Notes: generated by a model not told the origin, from the sequence alone. Positions 47,713 through 57,202 are shown, counted from the first letter of the stretch. The stretch: DNA of 64,000 nucleotides from Pseudoalteromonas haloplanktis ATCC 14393 (GCF_000238355.1 NZ_AHCA01000004.1:1-64000), one strand, 5' to 3'. Translations and numbers: made by a program.

Positions 47713-50313
47713 ATGAAGAGTCCCCTGATTGGGCGTAAACCCAGTAAAACTTTTATTGCTGTATCACTTGCCACCAGCGCTGTAGTATCAGGCAACGTTT
47801 TTGCCGCCAGCTGTGATGCTATCAATACCTATCCTAACTTCCCCCAAGTAGACTGGCAGGGTAATCCAAGCCATGCAAATGGTGGTGACTTAATGCAACA
47901 TGAAGGGAGTGCTTACAAGGCAAAGTGGTACACCAACTCTGTACCTGGTAGTGATGGTAGTTGGGCTTTTGAGCATCAGTGCGGTAATACAACGGATCCA
48001 ACTGACCCAACAGATCCGACTGACCCTACCGACCCACCTGTGACAACTGATCCTAAGCTAGGTGAGATATGTAAAGACTATACGATTTGGAACCAAGGAA
48101 CTGTCGCTAAAGCAGGCGATATACTGGTTAACGATGAGTATATTGCTTACACCGCGAAATGGGAAACATCTTCTCGTCCAGGTAGCGACGATACCTGGAA
48201 TTGGAAAGTGAACTGTGACGGTACTGAGCAAGGTACTGCGCCCTTGCTTTCGCTACCGAATACAAGTGATCCGGTTAATCTAGAAATGCCTGGTTGGCCG
48301 AGCCACTTTGTGGTTGCAAGCCCATCATCACCAGCTCCTTTAACCACCACTGCAACGGTTTTAAATAGCACAGACTTAACTGATATCACTAAATTAACTG
48401 ATGGCTTTGTAGCTCTGATCCAGCTTGCTACGCAAGCGGGGACTTCATCTGTCATTCTACAAAGCAACGTACTGGATAATATCACTCAAGATAAAGGGCT
48501 CTCTTTAGGTTCAATTAGTGTTAAACAAGCATTAACTGATGCACTAGCTACAACAAATACTCACAGCATCAATGTCGCAGATATTGATGCTTTAAGTGAT
48601 GATGCTGCAGGGTGGGCTCAGGCGCAAAACTTAATTATGAGTGAGCTGGCACCCAATGCAACCTTTGGATGGTCATTAAGTATTGGTGATTTTGCTTACG
48701 ACAACCACTCAGGTAAACGTTCCGTTTGGAATGCTGCGGCAAAAGCCACTGCCGACCTCCTCGATACGCTCACGCTTTATAAAGGCGCTGCAAAAGCTGA
48801 CTTTATTGCTTTTACTAAATCAAGTAACTCTGCAAGTTTAACTGCTGATCAATGGCATAATGCTTTGGAATACGTTAAACAAGTCACTGATTTCGTGCAA
48901 TCCCCTGCACTACTGTCTTCTGTACCAACAACACAGGCAACGACTTACTTTATGGGTAATACCCTAGGTGAAAGTCATATTCGTAAAGCCGCACATAACA
49001 ATATTTTTGCGATTATTTTTGATACAGATAGCGCTGACTTAAGTAGTAAAATAAATCGTTATCAGAGTAATACCGTTCCACTTTACTATGTTGGCGCCCC
49101 AGCTAATGTTACTGCACTGACAAGTATTACATCACTAAACAATGACTTAACAAATGCTGAAACAGTCATGGATAGTGAAGTTTTCTTGTATGAAACACCT
49201 AATTCAACGTGGGTTCCATCAACTATCTATAAATGGGCAGACTTTTTAACAGGCCTAAACTCTATGCATAACGTAGGTGTAGCTGGCGAGAAATTCTGGT
49301 TAATTGATAGCAATGCCGACGACGCTACAAATGCTATTTACGCGAAAGTCGCTATTGCCGCGTTCTTATCACAAAGTATGCAAGAAACCATACGCTTTGA
49401 TGCATGCGATGAAAACAATTGGTCTGAGGTAAAATACGGCGCGGCTGTCGATTATCCAATGACAGCCAGTTGTGGTCAGTTAGGTCAAAAATATGCTGAT
49501 TATGGTGTGCATCCGGTATCAGGAAAAGATCACCCTTATTCATGCCCTCGTGATGAAAAAATGGAACAAACAGCGACGACTCACGCTAAATGGTATGGCG
49601 CACCGGCCCCTATCTTTGTTGCCCCTGATGCCGTACTTGCTGAGCAAGGATTACTCGTTAACGGCAAAGTTGGTCGCTGGACCAACGCAGGGCACTGTAA
49701 TACGGTTCCCACAGCCATTGATACTTCTAAACAAGTGTATGAGCGTGACGAATGTAAGCAATATGTAGGTCAAAAAGCTGGTAGTTTTATTTGGGATGGT
49801 AGTGACGAAAGTGTCCAAGGCTGTGGTTGGTGGGGCCGTGGTGTAATTCAAACTACAGGACGCCAAAATTTCGGTACTCTAAATCACTTCGTTGGCCGCT
49901 CACATGTTGACCCTGATACCATAGGCACAACGGTTGATGGTACAACAGTTGCTCCAGCACCTGAAAGCCCGTTATACGCTGACCTCGATTTATGCTCAAA
50001 CCCTGGACTTGTTTGTAGCTCAGAGGAACATAAAGAAATAAAATGGATTGCCGGTTTATTCTTTTGGGTAAATTCAGTGCAGGCTTACAGTAATGAAGGT
50101 GGCCCATACGCAGATTGGAACTATCACGCTGAGCTGAAAAAATATGTTGATGGTGGCTTGCAAGGCACAGCCTTTGTGGATGCGGTATCTGGTATAGTAA
50201 ATCGTGGTTGCCCTGATGACCACTGCCCTGTTAGTGGTGAAGTACACGCGATTGCCGAGCGCCGCGCTAACTTTAAACTGGTACTACAAAAGCTAGGTTT
50301 AAACCCTCAGTAA
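47713..50313 (+). CDS. Secreted GH19-type chitinase with two chitin-binding domains
   Basis: 866 aa. A signal peptide of about 31 residues (ends NVFAAS) precedes two CBM5/12-like modules (about 33-93 and 119-172; AKWYTNSVPGSDGSW and AKWETSSRPGSDDTW), joined by a (TDP)n linker. A domain of unknown type follows (about 180-540). The C-terminal third (about 545-866) is GH19-like: a first catalytic Glu in SQSMQETIRFDACDE (E558) and the substrate-site WGRGVIQTTGR. It is rich in cysteines there. It should cleave chitin outside the cell. SD AAGGA, with a strong terminator downstream. Confidence 0.85.
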   Translation: MKSPLIGRKPSKTFIAVSLATSAVVSGNVFAASCDAINTYPNFPQVDWQGNPSHANGGDLMQHEGSAYKAKWYTNSVPGSDGSWAFEHQCGNTTDPTDPTDPTDPTDPPVTTDPKLGEICKDYTIWNQGTVAKAGDILVNDEYIAYTAKWETSSRPGSDDTWNWKVNCDGTEQGTAPLLSLPNTSDPVNLEMPGWPSHFVVASPSSPAPLTTTATVLNSTDLTDITKLTDGFVALIQLATQAGTSSVILQSNVLDNITQDKGLSLGSISVKQALTDALATTNTHSINVADIDALSDDAAGWAQAQNLIMSELAPNATFGWSLSIGDFAYDNHSGKRSVWNAAAKATADLLDTLTLYKGAAKADFIAFTKSSNSASLTADQWHNALEYVKQVTDFVQSPALLSSVPTTQATTYFMGNTLGESHIRKAAHNNIFAIIFDTDSADLSSKINRYQSNTVPLYYVGAPANVTALTSITSLNNDLTNAETVMDSEVFLYETPNSTWVPSTIYKWADFLTGLNSMHNVGVAGEKFWLIDSNADDATNAIYAKVAIAAFLSQSMQETIRFDACDENNWSEVKYGAAVDYPMTASCGQLGQKYADYGVHPVSGKDHPYSCPRDEKMEQTATTHAKWYGAPAPIFVAPDAVLAEQGLLVNGKVGRWTNAGHCNTVPTAIDTSKQVYERDECKQYVGQKAGSFIWDGSDESVQGCGWWGRGVIQTTGRQNFGTLNHFVGRSHVDPDTIGTTVDGTTVAPAPESPLYADLDLCSNPGLVCSSEEHKEIKWIAGLFFWVNSVQAYSNEGGPYADWNYHAELKKYVDGGLQGTAFVDAVSGIVNRGCPDDHCPVSGEVHAIAERRANFKLVLQKLGLNPQ

Positions 50314-50353
50314 AAACAAAAATTAGCATAATTAAATTATCAGCGAATCCGAT

Positions 50354-50388
50354 AAATGCCTACTGGTTTTAACCTGTAGGCATTTTTA
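50354..50388 (+). terminator. Terminator after chitinase gene
   Basis: 10-bp perfect stem AAATGCCTAC/GTAGGCATTT extended by GGTT/AACC, followed by T's. Also usable by the convergent gene. Confidence 0.9.
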
Positions 50389-50457
50389 TATCAAAAAACT
50401 ATAAAATTAGATCGCTGATTTACACTAAGAACGCTGTATTCAGTCGAAATATTCAAG

Positions 50458-51690
50458 TCACTTTGACCAAGTGATCTCTGCTAATTGATTAGTCGCTGTT
50501 TGGTGAATAATTAGCCCTTTATTACCCATTCGCATATGCCTGATCAACCCGGAGTAAACCCCTTCTTTACTGGGTATTTGCCAGCTTTGCATCGTTTCGC
50601 TTTCAAGGTCAAATCTAACTAAGGTTTCAGGTCGTTTTGCTGACTCATTAAACCAAATTGCATTATCTGCATATTCAATTGCGTACGGGTGACTATCTTC
50701 ACCACTTGGGTTATCCCACTCGGTGATTTTCCCCGTTTTTGGATTAAAACGACCTAGTTTACCCATTCCTGAATTAACATAAAAAATCATATCATTAGGT
50801 GTTATAGCAAGTCGTCGAGTGTGTGTTTTAGCACCTGGTAACTTAATTTCGCTAAGCTTCATTGTGCCTTTATCTACCTTAACTAAACAATTACTACCAT
50901 TACATGAAACCCAGGGGGTACCGGTTGAGTCAAGCTTTATACCGTAAGGACGAGAACCCTTAGTTGGTAAAGTAGCAAGCTGTATGTCACCACTTTTAGG
51001 ATCAAGTTTACCGATCATATTACTGTGTTGCAGGGTAAACCAAAATATTCCCGCCTCATCAAATACACCGGTGTGTGGGTCACGGGCATTTTCATCAGGC
51101 ATTTTATAAACTTTAAACTGCTCTGTGACTAAATCTAAATACCCTACAGTGCCATTTTTATTACCTAGGAACCAAGGGGTTTGATTTTTATCAAGCGACA
51201 CACTGTGCGCATACGTGCCACGGGGTAAAGGGTATTCTTGCATAGCGCCAGTACTAGGATCTAATCGTCCTAAAATATTCCCCCATTGGCCAACCCACCA
51301 AATAATACCGTTTTTACCTTGTACAGGATCGCGTGCACGCTGCCCAAGTGTTGGTACTTGCCAATATTTAAACTGTAGCTTGATATCACCCTCTACAACG
51401 GTTGATCCGCGATGAGTATTTACAGGATAATGAGTTGCTAAATATTCACCTATATCTTCTTTTAAGTTGCTATTTTCCCCAGTATCAACCATGTAGCTAA
51501 TAAGCGTTTGCCAGTCTTCCTTACTATAACCTGCGCTGCGCTTTAGATTGCTTAAACTATGACATGTAGAGCAAAGCTGCTCAACTAATTGACTTGATTG
51601 TTTATTTTCGGCTGATACAGCTGCTGCAAATACACCTAACACAGCCGTTGTGGCAATATACTTATTAAATAAAAACTTATAGTTACTCAT
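50458..51690 (-). CDS. Cytochrome c domain fused to virginiamycin B lyase-like propeller
   Basis: 410 aa. A signal peptide (about 1-27, ending VSAEN) leads into a short c-type cytochrome segment with one haem site CSTCH (about residues 40-44). From about 105 onward there are six or seven SMP-30/Vgb-type propeller blades (GRLDPSTGAMQEYPLP, GKLDPKSGDIQLATLP, GRFNPKTGKITEWDNP). Vgb lyases linearise streptogramins, but here fusion to a haem suggests a periplasmic redox or binding role. Catalytic residues of Vgb are not confirmed. A G10 tract lies 4 nt before the ATG, in the ribosome-binding position. Confidence 0.85.
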   Translation of the reverse strand: MSNYKFLFNKYIATTAVLGVFAAAVSAENKQSSQLVEQLCSTCHSLSNLKRSAGYSKEDWQTLISYMVDTGENSNLKEDIGEYLATHYPVNTHRGSTVVEGDIKLQFKYWQVPTLGQRARDPVQGKNGIIWWVGQWGNILGRLDPSTGAMQEYPLPRGTYAHSVSLDKNQTPWFLGNKNGTVGYLDLVTEQFKVYKMPDENARDPHTGVFDEAGIFWFTLQHSNMIGKLDPKSGDIQLATLPTKGSRPYGIKLDSTGTPWVSCNGSNCLVKVDKGTMKLSEIKLPGAKTHTRRLAITPNDMIFYVNSGMGKLGRFNPKTGKITEWDNPSGEDSHPYAIEYADNAIWFNESAKRPETLVRFDLESETMQSWQIPSKEGVYSGLIRHMRMGNKGLIIHQTATNQLAEITWSK

Positions 51691-52000
51691 AACGCCCCCC
51701 CCCCTTGTTTTAATTATTAAAGCACAGAGAAAATGCCTTTGCTATGCTTTAATAATGCGCTTGTGAGAGAGCAAATATTTTTAATTATAGAAAAGTAAGC
51801 TGTAGGTTAAATAACCGACCCAATTACAATTGTGTTTGCTTAATTCAGTAAAGAGTCAGTCCCACTTTGCTATCACTATTACTGCATTTTTTGGTGTTGT
51901 ATGAGTCGTAAAACGCTTTGCTTAACCTTAACCAAAGTTGGGGTCAACTATTGAATGCTAAATTTGATTGTAACTAGTTTATAGAGGCCAGCAGCACATT
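51691..52000. other. Divergent intergenic region
   Basis: 310 bp that carries the G10 tract on the left. The rest should hold the two divergent promoters, but I find no convincing -35/-10 pair and no repeat or RNA gene. Confidence 0.55.
51695..51704 (-). repeat. G10 homopolymer at ribosome-binding position
   Basis: Ten consecutive G's on the minus strand (C's on plus), followed by CGTT and the ATG of the cytochrome/propeller gene. It is the only mononucleotide G/C tract of this length that I see in the window. Such tracts can change length by strand slippage. Confidence 0.85.
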
Positions 52001-52381
52001 ATGACAAGCACTTTTTTAAGTAAGCCACAACAAGTCGCACTACAACAAGCACTGAGCCGCACCAAGCTACTTAATAACGACAAACTAACTCATGAACACA
52101 TCGTCAGTGCTGAACAAAAAGCCTATAGCTTAGTTGCAGTCATGTTATACCGTTTTAATTTACAAAAAATAAAATGGTCATCTTTTTTAAGTACAGCAAT
52201 AAAGACGACAACCAATGTATGTCAATGGTTAGCCAACGAACTAACTCGCTGCCAACATGACTATAAGGCACAGCCTAATGAGGGAGTGATCAGTGAGCAA
52301 AGCGCATTTATGAATGGTATTTTTAGCGAGGAGCTCGCCTACATTGATGCCTTACTCGGCACAGAAACACAAGCAAACTAA
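52001..52381 (+). CDS. Hypothetical protein
   Basis: 126 aa, soluble and mostly helical, with no signal peptide or recognised motif. The N-terminus (STFLSKPQQVALQQALSR) and C-terminus (SEELAYIDALLGTE) look protein-like with normal codon use. A GAGG lies 14 nt before the ATG, which is far for an SD. Monocistronic between divergent genes and a weak hairpin. Function unknown. Confidence 0.6.
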   Translation: MTSTFLSKPQQVALQQALSRTKLLNNDKLTHEHIVSAEQKAYSLVAVMLYRFNLQKIKWSSFLSTAIKTTTNVCQWLANELTRCQHDYKAQPNEGVISEQSAFMNGIFSEELAYIDALLGTETQAN

Positions 52382-52510
52382 AGATATCGGGCTTGTGCTT
52401 GTAGAAGTACTGGGGATATTAAAGAGGGTAACTTCCTCCACGCGCTTATCAATTGCCATTAAATTAGCGATCTAACGATAAAACACTAATCACAAAGCAA
52501 AAGCTATCAC

Positions 52511-52537
52511 AACCCCACCATACTAAATGGCGGGGTT
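52511..52537. terminator. Weak terminator between the 126-aa gene and the M17 aminopeptidase
   Basis: Stem AACCCCACCAT/ATGGCGGGGTT with one mismatch and an ACTAA loop; no good T-run. It lies between convergent genes. Confidence 0.55.
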
Positions 52538-52559
52538 ACGTATAGCTAAACTCTAAATA

Positions 52560-54083
52560 CTATAAACAGTAACGTGCAAATAAACTGCTTAAGCCTGCAG
52601 CAGTAGGTTTACCATGCTGCCAATCGCCACCTTCAACACCGCTTCCAGCAATATCCATATGCACATATGGAATTGGCTGAGCAGAGTCGGTGCCATGTTT
52701 ATCAAGGCCGCCGACAATCGCTAAGAACGCCATTGGAAATTGATGTCCGCGAGCAGTTACCGCAGATGCCGCATTGTTACTTGATAGCACATCATCGGCG
52801 AGTGTACGTGGTTTGATAAAATCATAGTCTTCACGGCGACTACGAGATACTTCAGCACCATCTGCCCATAAATCGCCACAATCAGCTAATTTACGAGAGA
52901 TATGAGCGGCACGTGCAGGGCCATTTTCCACATATGCACTGTATGGTCCCATGGCGCGAGCAGCATGACCGGTTAATGTAGCAACCGTAAAAATCTCTGG
53001 ATTAACTGCAGTTTTAGCAAGCTCTTTCATTTCACTGAGTAAATCGCCCATTGCTAAGCGACCTTCTGCATCGGTATTACCGATTCGCACACGTACACCT
53101 TCACGACTAGTGATAATTTCATCTGGTACAAAGCAATCAGAACCAATCGAGTTACGTACAACGGCTAAAAAGGCAATCACTTTGACGCCTTTAGGAGCAA
53201 AGTCCGCCACTGATTTCATAAACCCAGCAACTGAAGCTGCGCCGCCTTTATCACGGCTCATACCCGCCATAAAGCCACCGACTTTTAAGTCTGCGCCGCC
53301 GGTATCGTACACTAAGCCTTTTCCAACAAACATCAAGGTGCGCGTTACTTCACCCTCTGGCACATATTCAAGCTTTACAACGCGTGGATGATGACGCTCT
53401 ACGGCATATGAAGCGCGAGCAACTGTACTCATCATTGGGTACTCTTTATCAATCGTCGCAATATCTGCAATCACTTCAACACTGACTTTAGAACCTTTAA
53501 ATAAATCGACGCAGTAATCAGCAAAGCGCGGGGGAGCCATACGCTCAGGTTCAGTACCACATAAGTCACGCGCCGCGTATTGCCCAGCAGCAATCGCATT
53601 TACAGCTTTAATTGTTTGCTCATTGGCACCAAATAGCGCAATTTGGGTTATAGGCTCAATGCTTTCACCATGATGTTCACGCGCTTCAAGCGGCTGCCAC
53701 AGCGCTTGGCATGCTCCTAAATAAGCCACTTCTAAGGCATACTGATAACGGCTGTCTTGGCTAGCTTGCGGTAAATAAATAGCAGGTTTAGTACTGCCTG
53801 ATGCTTTCGCTTCGTTAATAGCAAGTTTAGCGGCATCAAAATAACGACGAACATCATCATAATCACGGTTTAACGGACCTGTTGGCGCTAAAATCACGCG
53901 CTTTGAGTCAACCACAAGGAATGTAACTTGTTTCCCGATACGTGCATCTACGGCCATTTGCGATTTAATCGCTTGGCTTAGATTTGGATCGTCTAATTCA
54001 GAAAAATTATCGGCAATAATAATAAGCGCATCATGTTTTGCGTTATCTAATTGCGGAGCTGCAACTGCGTGAGGATATGCCAT
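52560..54083 (-). CDS. M17 leucyl aminopeptidase family protein
   Basis: 507 aa. Cytosolic two-metal aminopeptidase. The metal and catalytic segments are visible: GLVYDTGGADLKVGG (Lys ligand, about 258-272), MSRDKGGAASV and RIGNTDAEGRLAMGDLL (NTDAEGR signature). The N-terminal domain is M17-like. It releases N-terminal residues from peptides, continuing the work of the exported peptidases here. No SD is visible: a terminator-like hairpin with T6 abuts the ATG. It lies downstream of cstA. Confidence 0.92.
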   Translation of the reverse strand: MAYPHAVAAPQLDNAKHDALIIIADNFSELDDPNLSQAIKSQMAVDARIGKQVTFLVVDSKRVILAPTGPLNRDYDDVRRYFDAAKLAINEAKASGSTKPAIYLPQASQDSRYQYALEVAYLGACQALWQPLEAREHHGESIEPITQIALFGANEQTIKAVNAIAAGQYAARDLCGTEPERMAPPRFADYCVDLFKGSKVSVEVIADIATIDKEYPMMSTVARASYAVERHHPRVVKLEYVPEGEVTRTLMFVGKGLVYDTGGADLKVGGFMAGMSRDKGGAASVAGFMKSVADFAPKGVKVIAFLAVVRNSIGSDCFVPDEIITSREGVRVRIGNTDAEGRLAMGDLLSEMKELAKTAVNPEIFTVATLTGHAARAMGPYSAYVENGPARAAHISRKLADCGDLWADGAEVSRSRREDYDFIKPRTLADDVLSSNNAASAVTARGHQFPMAFLAIVGGLDKHGTDSAQPIPYVHMDIAGSGVEGGDWQHGKPTAAGLSSLFARYCL

Positions 54084-54119
54084 AAAAAAGGTCCTGTTGT
54101 CGAAAAAACTAAGGACCTT
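54084..54119 (-). terminator. Terminator-like hairpin abutting the M17 aminopeptidase start
   Basis: Minus-strand stem AAGGTCCT/AGGACCTT with a 16-nt loop, then T's immediately before ATG. It may end cstA transcripts. A second inverted repeat TTGCCAGC/GCTGGCAA lies upstream at 54143-54181. Confidence 0.75.
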
Positions 54120-54209
54120 ATTATCATTGATTTAAATAGCTATTGCCAGCAAACCACGACAAGCTAATATGCCGCTGGCAACTTGCAGTTACAGTGTGAA
54201 ATAAATCGG

Positions 54210-55892
54210 CTATTCCTTACCCTGCGATTTATTTTCAGCGCGATGCTTTGCAATGACAGACCACGCTTCTAGCATCACCAATACACTAATGATTAAAACA
54301 ATAATATCCAATGTCACTAATAACCAGTTACCTTGTTGGTAGTACTCGCCTAGTTTGATCACACCAGCAAAAAATGCCATCACTAACACAAAACTCATTG
54401 GAATAAGCGTGTACTTAGCTGGGCGGTTTGCTTTGATCAACATCACTGAAATAACTAATAAGGTAAGACTCGCTAAAATTTGATTTGTTGAACCAAACAA
54501 CGGCCAAATGATCATGCCACCACTGCCATCTGCGCCACCAGCACCAAAGGCTAATAATAAACAACTTAGCACTGCAATAAGTGTGGCTATTACACCATTT
54601 TTAATCACTTTAATATTATAAATATCACCCCACTCTTGGATGATGTAACGCTGTAAACGCACGCCTGAGTCCATCGTCGTACCAGCAAACAGCACCACCA
54701 TAACAGCCAATAAGGTTGACGCTATTTCGTTGGAAATGCCCCAACCAGTTTCGATGAGATTCGCGCCACCATTGACAAAAGCTGCGACACTACCGGCACC
54801 TAAATGGCTGTATATTTCATGCCATTCTTCGGGAGATACAGCAAGTGCAACCCCACTTACAGCAACCAAAGTGATCAGTGCTAACATGCCTTCGCCCACA
54901 GCACCTAAATACCCAACAAAACGGCCATCAGTTTCTTTATTGAGCTGCTTAGAGCTAGTACCCGATGATACAATGCCGTGAAACCCAGACACCGCGCCAC
55001 AGGCAATCGTCACAAATAATAATGGAATAATACTCGGAGTATCTATCGCCGTTTGAGTGTTAAACGCAGGGGCGGTGATATCAGGCATAGAAACAAACAC
55101 TGCACCATATAACAGTACTAAACCCACCAATAACTGCATGCCATTGATGAAATCTCGCGGTTGTAACAACATCCATACAGGTAACAAAGAGGCGATTGCT
55201 GCATAAACAAATAAGATCACAATCCAGTTAGCATTCGCGCTTAAACCAAATAACTCGTCAGGCAAAGTGATCGGCATGCTACTACCTAAATAGATGGTGT
55301 AATATAAAATCCCCACACCAATGAAACACAGCGGTATGAGAGAGACTTTTTTACGCAGCAATTGGCCAATCACTAACGCCACCACAATTGCAGCCCAAGC
55401 GGGGAAAACCGCATTCGGGCTACTAATAAATGATTTTGCAATCACCACCCCAAACACCGCATTAACCATTAGTAACACCAAAAAAACCACAATCATAAAT
55501 AACGCACGAGTACGTTTACCAATCACGGTTTCGGAAAGTGCGCCCATTGATTTACCTTTATTTCGCGCACTGGCCCATAGTGCGCCCATATCGTGCACAC
55601 CGGCAAAAAAGATAGTGCCCAGTACAACCCATAACACGGCAGGCACCCAGCCCCAATAAACAGCAATCGCAGGACCAACAATGGGCGCAGCCCCCGCGAC
55701 AGAGGTAAAATGATGCCCCCAAAGCACCACTTTATTGGTAGGCACAAAATCCTTACCATCTTCGAGTTCATGTGCTGGGGTGACAAAACTGTCATCCATT
55801 TTGAAAATCTTTTCGGCGATAAATTTAGAATAAACAAACCAACCAAAAAGCATTCCGACCATACCCAGCAGTACAATTACAACTGATTGCAT
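54210..55892 (-). CDS. cstA: CstA family carbon-starvation peptide/pyruvate transporter
   Basis: 560 aa, shorter than E. coli CstA (701) and of the compact CstA type. About 14-15 membrane helices. Typical motifs are KVVLWGHHFTSVAGAAPIVGPAIAVYWG near the N-terminus (residues about 55-80, the CstA signature), FAGVHDMGALWASARNKG and SGFHGIVSSGTSSKQL. Members import peptides or pyruvate during nutrient limitation. E. coli cstA is repressed post-transcriptionally by CsrA; here a long structured 5' leader with GGA motifs precedes it. AGAGAGAG serves as SD. Confidence 0.92.
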   Translation of the reverse strand: MQSVVIVLLGMVGMLFGWFVYSKFIAEKIFKMDDSFVTPAHELEDGKDFVPTNKVVLWGHHFTSVAGAAPIVGPAIAVYWGWVPAVLWVVLGTIFFAGVHDMGALWASARNKGKSMGALSETVIGKRTRALFMIVVFLVLLMVNAVFGVVIAKSFISSPNAVFPAWAAIVVALVIGQLLRKKVSLIPLCFIGVGILYYTIYLGSSMPITLPDELFGLSANANWIVILFVYAAIASLLPVWMLLQPRDFINGMQLLVGLVLLYGAVFVSMPDITAPAFNTQTAIDTPSIIPLLFVTIACGAVSGFHGIVSSGTSSKQLNKETDGRFVGYLGAVGEGMLALITLVAVSGVALAVSPEEWHEIYSHLGAGSVAAFVNGGANLIETGWGISNEIASTLLAVMVVLFAGTTMDSGVRLQRYIIQEWGDIYNIKVIKNGVIATLIAVLSCLLLAFGAGGADGSGGMIIWPLFGSTNQILASLTLLVISVMLIKANRPAKYTLIPMSFVLVMAFFAGVIKLGEYYQQGNWLLVTLDIIVLIISVLVMLEAWSVIAKHRAENKSQGKE

Positions 55893-55919
55893 AGCTCTCT
55901 CTCTTATTGTTAACCTAAG

Positions 55920-56006
55920 CTCTGGATAATAAATTTATTTCCAGCTGGAGACTGTGACTAATATTTATGAATTTAAATCAATATATTAGTAAACCTCTAT
56001 CCAGAG
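55920..56006 (-). other. Structured 5' leader of cstA (candidate cis-regulatory RNA)
   Basis: On the minus strand an outer stem CTCTGGATA/TATCCAGAG (9 bp) encloses an inner stem ACTAATAT/ATATTAGT and a self-complementary CTCCAGCTGGAG. The structure ends 28 nt before the ATG. GGA triplets occur in the stems, the core of CsrA sites. No named riboswitch class is recognised. Confidence 0.5.
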
Positions 56007-56081
56007 TCCAGGTTGATTATATAAATGTGTGTTGTTCATTTTCTACACTAGCAAGGTTTGAGCAAAAAACACTCTAAACCT

Positions 56082-57134
56082 TTAGTCTAATATACTTAAC
56101 TGAAGGTGCTGTTGCGGCTCGTTTTTTACACCAATCCCAATACCCAGTAATCGTACCGGTTGCTGCTGACCACGTTGATACGCTTTGCTTAACAGTTCAG
56201 TAAATATAGCCGTGTCAATTTGATGATAGGACTGATCTGCCGATGTCACCACAAAATTAGCAAATTTAACTTTCACACTGAGTTTATTGATACGCTGTTG
56301 TAATTGCTGTTTTGTTAACCGCCGAGTCAGTTCCTCTAGCAAAATAGGTAGCTGATCTAGGCACTCTTGTAAGCTGGTTTTATTGTATTCGTAGGTATGT
56401 TCAACACTTAAAGATTTACGCACTCGCTCCGTCGATACGGAGCCTATATATAAGCCCGCACATTTTTGATACAAGGAAACGCCAAAGTTACCAACATGCT
56501 GTTGCATCCAATTAACGCCTTTTTCGCACACATCTGCACCTGTATATAAGCCCTTTAAATTGAGTTTCTCTAAAGTGACTTTACCAACCCCTGGTATTTT
56601 ACCTAAAGGTAATTGTGCTAAAAACTGATCAACTTGCTCAGGTAACACCACAAATTGACCATTTGGTTTATTTTCATCACTGGCAATTTTGGCAATAAAC
56701 TTTATCGGCGCCACCCCCGCCGATGCGGTTAAACCCGTTGCCGCAAAAATATCGGCACGTATTTGCTCAGCCATTAACGTGGCACTGCCTTTACATGCTG
56801 TGCTGTCGGTGACATCAAGGTAGGCTTCATCTAAGGAAAGGGGCTCAATTAAATCGGTATAACGCTGAAAAATGGCACGAATTTGTTGGGAGATTGCTTT
56901 ATATACTTGCATGCGACCAGGCACAATCACTAAATCAGGACAGCGTTGTTTAGCATGATAGTTTGACATCGCCGAGCGCACACCGTATTCACGAGCAATA
57001 TAATTGGCCGTCGACAATACGCCTCTTCGGCTATTACCACCTATAGCCAACGGTACATTAGCTAACGCTGGATTGTCGCGCATTTCTACCGCGGCATAAA
57101 AGCAATCCATGTCGATATGAATAAACTTTTTCAT
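56082..57134 (-). CDS. dinB: DNA polymerase IV
   Basis: 350 aa from MKKFIHIDMDCFYAAVEMRD, the family start; the frame opens 4 codons earlier. Y-family translesion polymerase: metal Asp in HIDMDCFYA, SLDEAYLDV with the Asp-Glu pair (about residues 103-104), a helix-hairpin-helix in GKIPGVGKVTLEKL and a little-finger domain. The C-terminus lacks a clear beta-clamp QxxLxLF but ends HLQLSILD, which resembles one. A LexA box is directly upstream. Confidence 0.95.
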   Translation of the reverse strand: MKKFIHIDMDCFYAAVEMRDNPALANVPLAIGGNSRRGVLSTANYIAREYGVRSAMSNYHAKQRCPDLVIVPGRMQVYKAISQQIRAIFQRYTDLIEPLSLDEAYLDVTDSTACKGSATLMAEQIRADIFAATGLTASAGVAPIKFIAKIASDENKPNGQFVVLPEQVDQFLAQLPLGKIPGVGKVTLEKLNLKGLYTGADVCEKGVNWMQQHVGNFGVSLYQKCAGLYIGSVSTERVRKSLSVEHTYEYNKTSLQECLDQLPILLEELTRRLTKQQLQQRINKLSVKVKFANFVVTSADQSYHQIDTAIFTELLSKAYQRGQQQPVRLLGIGIGVKNEPQQHLQLSILD

Positions 57135-57150
57135 TTCCAAAACCAAACAA

Positions 57151-57166
57151 CTGTATATATGAACAG
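57151..57166 (-). promoter_or_regulatory. LexA (SOS) box upstream of dinB
   Basis: CTGTATATATGAACAG fits CTGT-N8-ACAG exactly and lies 16 bp before the dinB ATG, the same distance as the topB box. Confidence 0.85.
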
Positions 57167-57202
57167 TTATTATTAATTAACTTTACCCTAATTAGCAAGT
57201 TA

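Noticed and set aside
51206..51430. Plus-strand ORF inside the cytochrome/propeller gene
   Set aside because: Shadow frame of the real minus-strand gene.
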